Assembly: GCA_030620925.1 (NCBI GenBank)
Contig: JAUXIQ010000156.1
Span: 1 to 5,632 of the forward strand
Reading direction: 5' to 3'
DNA length: 5,632 nt
Source: JAUXIQ01 sp030620925 [NCBI: Nitrospinota bacterium]
GTDB taxonomy: Bacteria; JAUXIQ01
The notes beneath the pieces are model-generated. The model saw only the letters and a program-made list of their open reading frames with translations. It was not told the DNA's origin and ran no database searches. Positions 1 to 5,525 of this stretch are shown one piece after another (position 1 is the first letter of the stretch; every line of letters starts with the position of its first letter). Made by a program: the position numbers and the translations under genes.

Positions 1-175
1 ATTCATTCAGGTGGGATGAGGACAAAATTACACCCTGCCCATTCGCAGAGTGACCTGCCCTACCTGTGCTGCCAGGTCTCCGAACCTGGCAGATACCTGA
101 CCTGTCGGGTGCGGAGACCCAACAGCATCCCGCGTTCCGCGGGATCGGGTGCGGAGCCCCAACAGCACGATGAAT
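1..175. repeat. Intergenic block of hairpins and direct repeats beyond the crotonase gene
   Basis: This non-coding stretch follows the stop codon of the minus-strand crotonase gene. Positions 69-92 form a 9-bp perfect stem (CTGCCAGGT / ACCTGGCAG) with loop CTCCGA. Positions 105-127 and 145-167 are a 23-bp direct repeat differing at one base (A117 versus C157), with a 40-bp period. Read on the minus strand, each repeat copy contains a small hairpin with loop CTCCGC. Positions 127-145, between them, form a separate perfect 8-bp stem (ATCCCGCG / CGCGGGAT) with loop TTC. CCTGCCC also recurs at 34-40 and 54-60. I infer a dispersed intergenic repeat family of the REP or small MITE kind; this window alone cannot show copies elsewhere. 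No T-tract follows the hairpins on the minus strand, so this is not a classical intrinsic terminator, although the stems could stabilise a 3' end. Confidence 0.7.
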
Positions 176-967
176 CTACTTGCCTTTAAAGACCGGCGGT
201 CGCTTTTCCACGGCGGCGCGGATGCCTTCCTGAAAGTCCTCCGTCTTGAAACAGGCCCCCTGCGCATAGGCGGCGAACTCCAGCTCATCGAGCATACCGG
301 AAGCCAGCGCCCTGCGCATACCGACCTTTATCATACCCAGCGCTTTGGTGGGGCCGTTTGCCAGACGTTCGGCGTATTCCCTGGTGTAGGTGAGCAGCTC
401 GTCGTGGGGGACGACCTTATTGGCCAGCCCCATCCGCTCCGCCTCCTGGGCGGAGACCATATCGGCGGTGTAAGCCATTTCCAGCGCCCGGCCCAGGCCG
501 ATTATGTGGGGGAGCAGATACATGCCGCACATGCCGGGAATGGCTCCCAGGCGAACGAAAGCTTCGCAGAATTGGGCCTTATCGGATGCGATGCGGATGT
601 CGCAGGCCAGGCACATGTCGAACCCGGCGCCCACCGCGTAGCCGTTCACGGCGGCGATGGTCGGTTTCTCGATGTCCATCAGACCCCTGGCGATGCCCTG
701 GAAATTGCTGTATACGGTGTCCTTGACTTCCAGTGGGTTGAGTTCGGCGGCCTGGAGGAGAAACTTGAGGTCTCCCCCTGAGGCGAACGACGTGCCCTCG
801 CCGGTGAGCACCACGCAGCGGGTATCGGGGTCCTTGTTGGCCTCATCGAAGGCCCGGCGAAGCTCACCGGCGGTATTCATGTCCAGCGAGTTTCTGTATC
901 GGGGCCGGTTGAGGGTTATGGTGGTGACGCCGTCCTGGCGATCATAGATGATGTTTTCGTATTCCAT
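176..967 (-). CDS. Crotonase-family enoyl-CoA hydratase/isomerase
   Basis: This 263-residue protein has the usual length and layout of the crotonase superfamily, whose members act on acyl-CoA thioesters in the cytoplasm. The first oxyanion-hole segment is FASGGDLK (61-68) and the second is NGYAVGAGFD (108-117). Then come ACDIRIASDKAQF (121-133), LGAIPG (140-145) and the C-terminal EGIRAAVEKRPPVFKGK, typical of enoyl-CoA hydratases. Aligned by eye with rat mitochondrial hydratase, the first catalytic Glu (Glu144) is Asp117 and the second (Glu164) is Phe137, with Glu135 two residues before it. The fold is clear but the reaction is not: hydratase, isomerase, dehalogenase or a degradation-ring enzyme are all possible. 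The start is fixed by AAGGAG six bases upstream of the ATG. It lies 132 bp downstream of the deacetylase gene on the same strand, so co-transcription is possible but unproven. Confidence 0.93.
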   Translation of the reverse strand: MEYENIIYDRQDGVTTITLNRPRYRNSLDMNTAGELRRAFDEANKDPDTRCVVLTGEGTSFASGGDLKFLLQAAELNPLEVKDTVYSNFQGIARGLMDIEKPTIAAVNGYAVGAGFDMCLACDIRIASDKAQFCEAFVRLGAIPGMCGMYLLPHIIGLGRALEMAYTADMVSAQEAERMGLANKVVPHDELLTYTREYAERLANGPTKALGMIKVGMRRALASGMLDELEFAAYAQGACFKTEDFQEGIRAAVEKRPPVFKGK

Positions 968-1024
968 GGCCTGCTCCTTTTTTTCGCCTTTCTATTCAGG
1001 GATGTTTCGTTGGAGTTCCGGGAC

Positions 1025-1045
1025 AGGAATTTTAAAATTATTCCT
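1025..1045. promoter_or_regulatory. AT-rich palindrome between the deacetylase and crotonase genes
   Basis: Six-base arms AGGAAT and ATTCCT enclose an AT-only centre, and the sequence also contains the perfect 12-bp palindrome AATTTTAAAATT (1029-1040 region). It sits about 60 bp upstream of the crotonase start codon. The size and symmetry suit a binding site for a dimeric repressor, or the cruciform core of a promoter region. No T-tract or GC-rich stem supports a terminator. The regulatory role is inferred from symmetry and position only. Confidence 0.35.
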
Positions 1046-1099
1046 CACAGCTCCTTTAAATATCTCCGGACGCCGTTTTCAGGAGGAACCGGGGGCGGA

Positions 1100-1906
1100 T
1101 CAAGCGGGGTGATGTTCCAGCCAGTGTTCTGCTATCTCCCGGTGAGTGGCGAACCATACGTCGGCGTTGCCCCGTATATGCTGAATGAGGTCGTCCATCA
1201 TTTTCATGCGATGCCGCCTGCCGATGATCTGGGGGTGGCAGACCAGGTTGTAATAGCCTCCTTCGCGGTAACACCAGTCGAACTCATCTCTCCAGATTTC
1301 CAGCACTTTGGAGGGGGCGGACAAACCGGTGTGGTAGGGCACGAAGCTGAACAGGAAATGGGGCGCGTCGTCCAGCTCCCAGCTAAAGGGGAGCTCCAGC
1401 ACTTTTTCTTCCCTGCCTTCCACCTCCAGGTAGTAGGGCTCATCTCTCCCTACCAGGCTGCTGTCGTAGGTGAAGCCGTAATCGAGGAGGAACTGAAGGG
1501 TATGGGGGCTGTAACCGCCTGCGGGGGAGCGATAACCCACGGGCTTTTCCCCGGTGATGCCCTGCAGGATTTCCAGGCCTCGCTGCATTATCTCTTCTTC
1601 CTGTTCTTTGGTGCGGCGGGAGACGTTCTCGTGGAGGTAGCCGTGGTGCCCGATCTCGTGGCCTTTGGCGTGAAGCTCTTCGACTATGTGGGGGTAATGT
1701 TCCGCCGTCCAGCCGGGTATGAAGAAAGTGGCCTTGATATGGTACCTGTCCAGCATGTCCACGATGCGGGGCATACCCACCTGGGGGCCGTAAGCGCCGC
1801 GGGCCAGGTGGGCCGGCGTATCCTGCTTGAAGGGGCCCAGCCAGAGCGTCTCGGCGTCAATATCAAAACCCAATGCGACGGCGCATTTTACACCTTCTTT
1901 CCACAT
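1100..1906 (-). CDS. Polysaccharide deacetylase (NodB-fold) family protein, PuuE/HpPgdA-like
   Basis: This 268-residue protein belongs to the carbohydrate esterase 4 (NodB-homology) superfamily. Motif 1 is ALGFDIDAET (11-20), with Asp15 and Asp17 as candidate catalytic and metal residues. ATFFIPGW (59-66) is the next conserved strand. Motif 2 is HEIGHHGYLHE (83-93), whose His88 and His92 have the spacing of zinc ligands. Motif 3 is YRSPAGGYS (125-133), and CHPQIIGR (223-230) supplies a late conserved His. These spellings resemble the branch containing allantoinase-like PuuE and Helicobacter pylori PgdA more than secreted chitin deacetylases. There is no signal peptide, so it is probably cytoplasmic. 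The substrate could be peptidoglycan or polysaccharide N-acetyl groups, or a small cyclic amide. The ATG at 1906 is preceded by a G-rich ribosome-binding site (GGGGGAGGG, six bases away). Confidence 0.9.
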   Translation of the reverse strand: MWKEGVKCAVALGFDIDAETLWLGPFKQDTPAHLARGAYGPQVGMPRIVDMLDRYHIKATFFIPGWTAEHYPHIVEELHAKGHEIGHHGYLHENVSRRTKEQEEEIMQRGLEILQGITGEKPVGYRSPAGGYSPHTLQFLLDYGFTYDSSLVGRDEPYYLEVEGREEKVLELPFSWELDDAPHFLFSFVPYHTGLSAPSKVLEIWRDEFDWCYREGGYYNLVCHPQIIGRRHRMKMMDDLIQHIRGNADVWFATHREIAEHWLEHHPA

Positions 1907-1944
1907 GACAATCCCTCCCCCAATGGGCGAAAACGGTTATAATG

Positions 1945-1963
1945 AGCCGTGGTCCTCACGGCT
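1945..1963. repeat. 7-bp inverted repeat upstream of the deacetylase gene
   Basis: AGCCGTG (1945-1951) and CACGGCT (1957-1963) form a perfect stem around a five-base loop, about 39 bp upstream of the deacetylase start codon. It could be an operator or a 5'-leader hairpin for that gene. Neither strand shows a T-tract after it, so a terminator is unlikely. Confidence 0.4.
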
Positions 1964-2242
1964 ATCGGTTCGATTATTCTTGAGGGGGAGTTTAGTTGAC
2001 TGGTCTGGTGCTGTCAAATGTTTTCAGGGCGGAGGGTTTTCGTCGCTTCCCGGGAGTCGGAGACATTTTCGGCGGATGAGTCGATTCGGATGGTATGTCC
2101 GCAGAGAGGATAGAGAATAAAATAGACACTTTATTTATATTTTACCTTCATTCCTCTTTGAGATAGAGGTTCATCCGTTTCCCGGCCCGTCAGGGGAACC
2201 GTATTTAAACTATTGTTATTTCTCGAAAAAATATTTATTTGC

Positions 2243-2272
2243 TTGAGTAACCCTGGAAAATGAGACGATTAT
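2243..2272 (+). promoter_or_regulatory. Weak sigma-70-like promoter candidate
   Basis: TTGAGT (2243-2248) and GATTAT (2267-2272) are separated by 18 bp in AT-rich DNA upstream of the exported-protein gene. Each hexamer matches the consensus at only four positions. Other TTGAG-containing boxes at 2286, 2293 and 2306 with TAGAAT at 2319-2324 have poor spacing. Position and composition favour a promoter somewhere in 2240-2325; this exact pair is a guess. Confidence 0.2.
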
Positions 2273-2288
2273 CTAAATAGATTTTTTG

Positions 2289-2316
2289 AGATTTGAGTTA
2301 TAGATTTGAGTTATAG
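2289..2316 (+). repeat. 13-bp perfect tandem duplication
   Basis: The unit GATTTGAGTTATA occurs at 2290-2302 and again directly at 2303-2315. The core TTTGAG appears a third time just before, at 2285-2290. The 13-bp spacing is not a whole number of helical turns. The repeat ends about 80 bp before the start codon of the exported-protein gene, so it may overlap the promoter or serve as paired activator or repressor half-sites. A chance slippage duplication is equally possible. Confidence 0.6.
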
Positions 2317-2383
2317 TATAGAATAGAAGATAAGCACGGTGCTAACCCGGGAATACGCATGAATTTTATATTTGGGTTCTATT

Positions 2384-2390
2384 GGGGGGA
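2384..2390 (+). promoter_or_regulatory. Ribosome-binding site deciding the start of the exported-protein gene
   Basis: GGGGGGA ends six bases before the ATG at 2397. An upstream TTG at 2382 would overlap this site and can be excluded as the start. A third candidate, the ATG at 2406, is about 15 bases away, which is too far. Confidence 0.65.
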
Positions 2391-2396
2391 ACCTGG

Positions 2397-3233
2397 ATGA
2401 TTACCATGACAAAGGGCAAAAGAACGGCTCTGAAAAAAATCAGCAGGAGCATTATCCCGGCCCTGGCATTTTTGACCCTCATATCGGCCTCCGGGGCGAT
2501 GGGGGAGGATAATTTTGAAATAGAAGTCTCCTTCGGCTCTCCGCCCGAAGGGCATCCCCAATTGGAGTTGGAAAAGCTATCTCCGGATGTAAGCGAAATG
2601 TTGCGGAAAATAGCCGATCATCCTACTTTATATATGGAGATAGGCAATACTTTAGCGGAGGGCGACCCCTACCTTTATGAGTATCTATTCGACAGACTGT
2701 CCTTATCGTCGATTTTGCTGAAAGAGCTTGAGCTGGCACGATACAATATTTACGAATTGAGTCCCGATAAATATAGCTGGGTAGACCCCAAAGGTGTTTT
2801 CGCTCGCTTCGAGCTGATATACAAGGAACCCGGCAAACGTATCTATTATGGCAGTGGTTTTTACGATGGCAGGCTGATGCCCCGGGTGGACGGAAAGGCC
2901 GTATTGGTATTCTTGTATCATCCCGTCGAAAACCATAATCCTCCCGTTATGCTGAACGAGGTATACGGCTACATCGAGGTGGACGGCTTCTTTTTTTCGA
3001 CGATTACCAAGATTCTCCAACCTTTCCTGCCCGGGCTGGTGAGGAGCAAGATGAATAAACTTTTCACTTCCACCAAGACCCTCACCGAGTGGATCGCCAG
3101 AGACCCGCTGGAAGTCTACGACAGGCTGGAAGACACCGGGCGGGTGCATGAGGATTACCTGTCAGAGTTTAAACGTTTTTTTATGGACGGCGATGAGAGG
3201 GAATTCCGGAGTACGGTTACCTTCCCCAAATAG
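2397..3233 (+). CDS. Exported protein of unknown function
   Basis: I do not recognise this 278-residue protein. The N-terminus is a classic Sec signal: a basic stretch with KGKR and KK (6-14), a hydrophobic core IIPALAFLTLIS (19-30), and a small-residue cleavage zone ASGAMG (31-36), giving a mature protein of about 242-244 residues. There is no lipobox cysteine and no cysteine at all. The mature part starts acidic and soluble (37-75). It has a tyrosine-rich middle (118-190), which reads like beta strands: RIYYGSGFYDG (148-158), AVLVFLYHP (168-176) and VYGYIEVDGFFFS (189-201). A basic helical segment follows (202-245), ending in WIARDPLEVYDRL. Alternating strands followed by a C-terminal amphipathic helix could suggest a lipid- or ligand-binding fold, but this is speculation. 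The gene ends 31 bp before the VWA gene, so the two probably share an operon. It is richer in A/T-ending codons than its neighbours. Confidence 0.85.
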   Translation: MITMTKGKRTALKKISRSIIPALAFLTLISASGAMGEDNFEIEVSFGSPPEGHPQLELEKLSPDVSEMLRKIADHPTLYMEIGNTLAEGDPYLYEYLFDRLSLSSILLKELELARYNIYELSPDKYSWVDPKGVFARFELIYKEPGKRIYYGSGFYDGRLMPRVDGKAVLVFLYHPVENHNPPVMLNEVYGYIEVDGFFFSTITKILQPFLPGLVRSKMNKLFTSTKTLTEWIARDPLEVYDRLEDTGRVHEDYLSEFKRFFMDGDEREFRSTVTFPK

Positions 3234-3250
3234 CAGTGAACCTTTTCTAC

Positions 3251-3255
3251 GGGGG
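3251..3255 (+). promoter_or_regulatory. Ribosome-binding site deciding the VWA protein start
   Basis: GGGGG lies nine bases before the ATG at 3265. The frame is open further upstream to an ATG at 3148, but that start would overlap the preceding gene by 86 bp and has no comparable ribosome-binding site. The extra 39 residues also look like unrelated out-of-frame sequence. The 3265 start gives MWYRYSHWDG, which resembles the short aromatic N-terminus I recall for this family. Confidence 0.65.
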
Positions 3256-3264
3256 TGCATTTTA

Positions 3265-5367
3265 ATGTGGTACAGATATTCCCACTGGGACGGCTCTCAG
3301 AGACTCCCCCGGTTGGACCCTCGCAGCGTAATGGATAGTATGGCTGACGGCCTGATACAGGGCGGAGACCTCATGAGGGCCCTTCGCTCGATTCTTCAGA
3401 AAGGGATGCAAGACCCCGGTGGAGAAAGCATAAAAGGAATTCAATCTCTTCTTGAGAAACTTCGCCGCTTGAAGAAGCGGGATATGGAGCGTTATAACCT
3501 CGACACCTCCCTCCGCGAGCTGAAAGACAAGTTGGAAAATATCATTGAGAAGGAGCGCAACACGCTGGAGGAGGGGCTGAACCGAGACGGCCCTGAAGGC
3601 GACCGCTCTTCCGATACTTCCACCCGGGCGCAGAACAAGCTGGACTACCTGGATAGTCTCCCCGAAGATGTGGGCCGGCGCATCGAGGCGCTGCGCGGTT
3701 ACGATTTCGTTGATCGGGAGGCGGGTGAAGAGTTCCGCCGCCTCCTGGAGATGCTCCAGCAGAAGGCCCTGGATACATTCTTTCAGAACATGAAGACGCA
3801 GTTTGAGGAGATGACCTGGGAGAAGGCCCGGCAGCTTAAGGATATGCTGCGTGATCTTAACAAAATGTTCGAGGAAAGAGCCCGGGGGGGAAAACCCGAC
3901 CTTAAGGAATTTATGGATAAGCATGGCGGCCACCTCGGTAATCCCGACATCGAGGATTTTGAACAGTTAATAGACAGCATGCAGCGCAACATGGGCCGCA
4001 TGGCCTCTCTCGTGGAAAGCATGTCTCACGACATGAAAAATGAGCTCAGCCGTATGCTTCAGAGCAGCATCTTCGATGAAGACTTCAGAGGAGAGCTTCA
4101 GGACTTAACGGAACACCTCAGGTCGGAGCCTGGTTTTGCGCAGTTGGTGAGCAGGTACCCTTTCAAGGGTGAAGAGGAGCTGAGCCTGGATGAGGCCCTG
4201 AAGCTTATGGAAAAGTTTCAGGAGATGGAAGGGTTGGAAAGGTCTCTGCAGCAGGCCTGGCGCTCGGGAAGGACGGAGGATGTCGATGAAGAGAAGTTGC
4301 GGGAACTGCTGGGCGAGGAATCGCTTCGTGAGTTAAAAAAGCTAAAGGGCGTGGTGGATCTTCTGGAGGAGGCCGGTTATATCAGAAAAAGCGGAGACGA
4401 GTTGCGCCTCACCCCCAAGGGCATCAAGAAGATAGGGCTCAAGGCCATGGGGGATATTTTCGCTTCCCTCAAGAGGAGCCACACGGGTGAACATGCCGTC
4501 GGTTTCGCCGGTAAGGGGGGAAACCCCATCGAGGAGACCAAGGAATACGAGTTCGGAGACCATTTTTCGGTTAACGTGGGCAGAACCCTCATGAACGCCA
4601 TGATCAGGGATGGGGGCTGTTCGGGAGATATACAGGTGAAGCCTGAGGATTTCGAGGTTTACAGGAACGAGTATCTCTCTCACACCAGCACGGTTATCAT
4701 GATAGACATGAGCGGCTCGATGGAGACTTTCGACAGGTTCTCAGCGGCCAAGAAAGTAGCCATCGCAATGGAAAGCTTGATACGCACTCAATTCCCCAGG
4801 GATACGCTTTATATAGTCGGTTTTTACACCCACGCCCGGGAGATAAAAAAAGAAGAGCTGCCCTTCATCAACCCAAAACCGTTCGGCTATAACCCCTACA
4901 TGCCTGTGGACCTCGTAAGCATGCAATGGGGCTATCTTAACCTGGAAATAGACCACCGGGATATAGACGGGCAGTATTCGAACGTCCCCGAATCATTCAC
5001 CAACATCCAGCAGGGGCTGCTCTGTTCGGCAAGGCTGCTGGCAAGGGAAAATTGTCCCAACAAGCAGATCATCATGATAACCGACGGAGAACCGACCGCA
5101 CACAGCCAGGAGGGGCGGCTCTACCTCCAATATCCACCCAGCAGGCAGACCATACGGGAAACGCTGAAAGAGGTCGAGCGCTGCACCCGCCGGGGGATTA
5201 CCATCAATACCTTTATGCTCAACCGCGACTATTTTCTGGAGAAATTCGTCGACCAGATAACCCGCATCAACCGCGGCCGGGCTTTCTTCACCTCGCCGGA
5301 TAAGATCGGCGAGTATATCTTCGTGGACTACCTGCGAAATAAAAGGGGGAAAATCGCCCGGGCCTGA
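3265..5367 (+). CDS. VWA-domain protein, COG4867/Rv0959-like
   Basis: This 700-residue cytoplasmic protein has no signal peptide or membrane segment. Residues 1-360 are mostly charged alpha helix with coiled-coil character, including RYNLDTSLRELKDKLENI near 76-93 and the DFxEFMDKHG-type segment near 212-220. A short winged-helix-like stretch follows, EAGYIRKSGDELRLTPKGIKKIG (about 369-391), then the linker YEFGDHFSVNVGRTLMNA (428-445). The C-terminal VWA domain begins about residue 470. Its MIDAS metal site is complete: DMSGSM (481-486), Thr579 in TNIQQGL and Asp607 in ITDGEPTAH. The end carries the VDYLRNKR tail. From memory, this architecture matches mycobacterial Rv0959, which lies beside an AAA+ Mg-chelatase-like ATPase. 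The family function is unknown; by analogy with MoxR-VWA and chelatase pairs it may remodel or metallate a target protein. No ATPase is encoded here. A tyrosine- and proline-rich insertion of about 46 residues (533-578) sits inside the VWA domain. Confidence 0.92.
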   Translation: MWYRYSHWDGSQRLPRLDPRSVMDSMADGLIQGGDLMRALRSILQKGMQDPGGESIKGIQSLLEKLRRLKKRDMERYNLDTSLRELKDKLENIIEKERNTLEEGLNRDGPEGDRSSDTSTRAQNKLDYLDSLPEDVGRRIEALRGYDFVDREAGEEFRRLLEMLQQKALDTFFQNMKTQFEEMTWEKARQLKDMLRDLNKMFEERARGGKPDLKEFMDKHGGHLGNPDIEDFEQLIDSMQRNMGRMASLVESMSHDMKNELSRMLQSSIFDEDFRGELQDLTEHLRSEPGFAQLVSRYPFKGEEELSLDEALKLMEKFQEMEGLERSLQQAWRSGRTEDVDEEKLRELLGEESLRELKKLKGVVDLLEEAGYIRKSGDELRLTPKGIKKIGLKAMGDIFASLKRSHTGEHAVGFAGKGGNPIEETKEYEFGDHFSVNVGRTLMNAMIRDGGCSGDIQVKPEDFEVYRNEYLSHTSTVIMIDMSGSMETFDRFSAAKKVAIAMESLIRTQFPRDTLYIVGFYTHAREIKKEELPFINPKPFGYNPYMPVDLVSMQWGYLNLEIDHRDIDGQYSNVPESFTNIQQGLLCSARLLARENCPNKQIIMITDGEPTAHSQEGRLYLQYPPSRQTIRETLKEVERCTRRGITINTFMLNRDYFLEKFVDQITRINRGRAFFTSPDKIGEYIFVDYLRNKRGKIARA

Positions 5368-5406
5368 CCGTCTCCTGCTTCCCGCCGTTCGATTCAGCTC
5401 CGATTA

Positions 5407-5433
5407 TCTCATAGTCAATGAGACCCGTTTTTT
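5407..5433 (+). terminator. Weak intrinsic terminator candidate after the VWA gene
   Basis: TCTCAT (5407-5412) and ATGAGA (5418-5423) form a 6-bp stem around AGTCA, followed by CCCG and six T residues (5428-5433). It begins 39 bp after the VWA stop codon. The stem is short and AT-rich, and the T-run is four bases from it, so termination would be partial at best. Its position between the VWA gene and the next one suggests that the last gene may have its own promoter. Confidence 0.4.
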
Positions 5434-5525
5434 CGCTAAGAAATTGATTAATTACGGGTAGATGCCGATATATATATACATATACTGTGAGGTATAAAAC
5501 GTTAGGCTTTCCCTGGGGGTCGATA
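5434..5525 (+). promoter_or_regulatory. Likely promoter region of the last gene, with an AT-dinucleotide run
   Basis: Between the terminator candidate and the last gene the DNA is AT-rich, with an alternating TA run at 5468-5486 (interrupted by one C). TTGATT (5444-5449) with TATATA (5469-5474) gives a -35/-10-like pair with a long 19-bp spacer. TATACT (5481-5486) is the best single -10 match but has no -35 partner. A promoter here is plausible; the exact boxes are not settled. A GGGGG ribosome-binding site lies at 5515-5519. Confidence 0.3.

Larger units (their letters stand above)
1907..2396. other. Divergent intergenic region, no gene seen
   Basis: About 490 bp separate the minus-strand deacetylase gene from the plus-strand exported-protein gene. 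The part from about 2110 to 2380 is clearly AT-rich, with runs such as those at 2131-2144 and 2225-2240. I found no reading frame with a credible start and ribosome-binding site, and no tRNA or recognisable riboswitch. The region must hold the promoters of both gene groups. Visible structure is listed separately: an inverted repeat at 1945-1963 and a tandem repeat at 2289-2316. A short inverted repeat AGCAC-G-GTGCT lies at 2333-2343. A TATAAT match at 1938-1943 has no convincing -35 partner on either strand. Confidence 0.6.

Noticed and set aside
69-92. Intrinsic terminator for the crotonase gene
   Set aside because: The 9-bp stem is strong, but no T-tract follows it on the minus strand and it is over 80 bp past the stop codon.
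105-167. Possible minimal CRISPR array
   Set aside because: There are only two repeat copies, the spacer is itself a perfect inverted repeat of about 17 bp, and no cas gene is present.
149-781. A 210-codon plus-strand open frame opposite the crotonase gene
   Set aside because: It is antisense to a well-supported crotonase-family gene and begins inside the repeat block; no motif or start signal supports it.
1010-1942. A 310-codon plus-strand open frame opposite the deacetylase gene
   Set aside because: It lies almost wholly antisense to a gene with clear catalytic motifs, has no credible ribosome-binding site and shows low-complexity composition typical of a shadow frame.
1827-2120. A 97-codon plus-strand open frame reaching into the central intergenic region
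   Set aside because: It starts antisense inside the deacetylase gene without a ribosome-binding site, and its sequence is arginine- and serine-rich without domain features.
3148-3264. A longer start for the VWA protein
   Set aside because: It would overlap the preceding gene by 86 bp and lacks a good ribosome-binding site; the ATG at 3265 has GGGGG nine bases upstream and gives a family-like N-terminus.
3262-3933. A 223-codon minus-strand open frame inside the VWA gene
   Set aside because: It mirrors the helical region of the VWA protein, and its leucine- and histidine-rich sequence is what reverse translation of Glu/Lys-rich codons gives.
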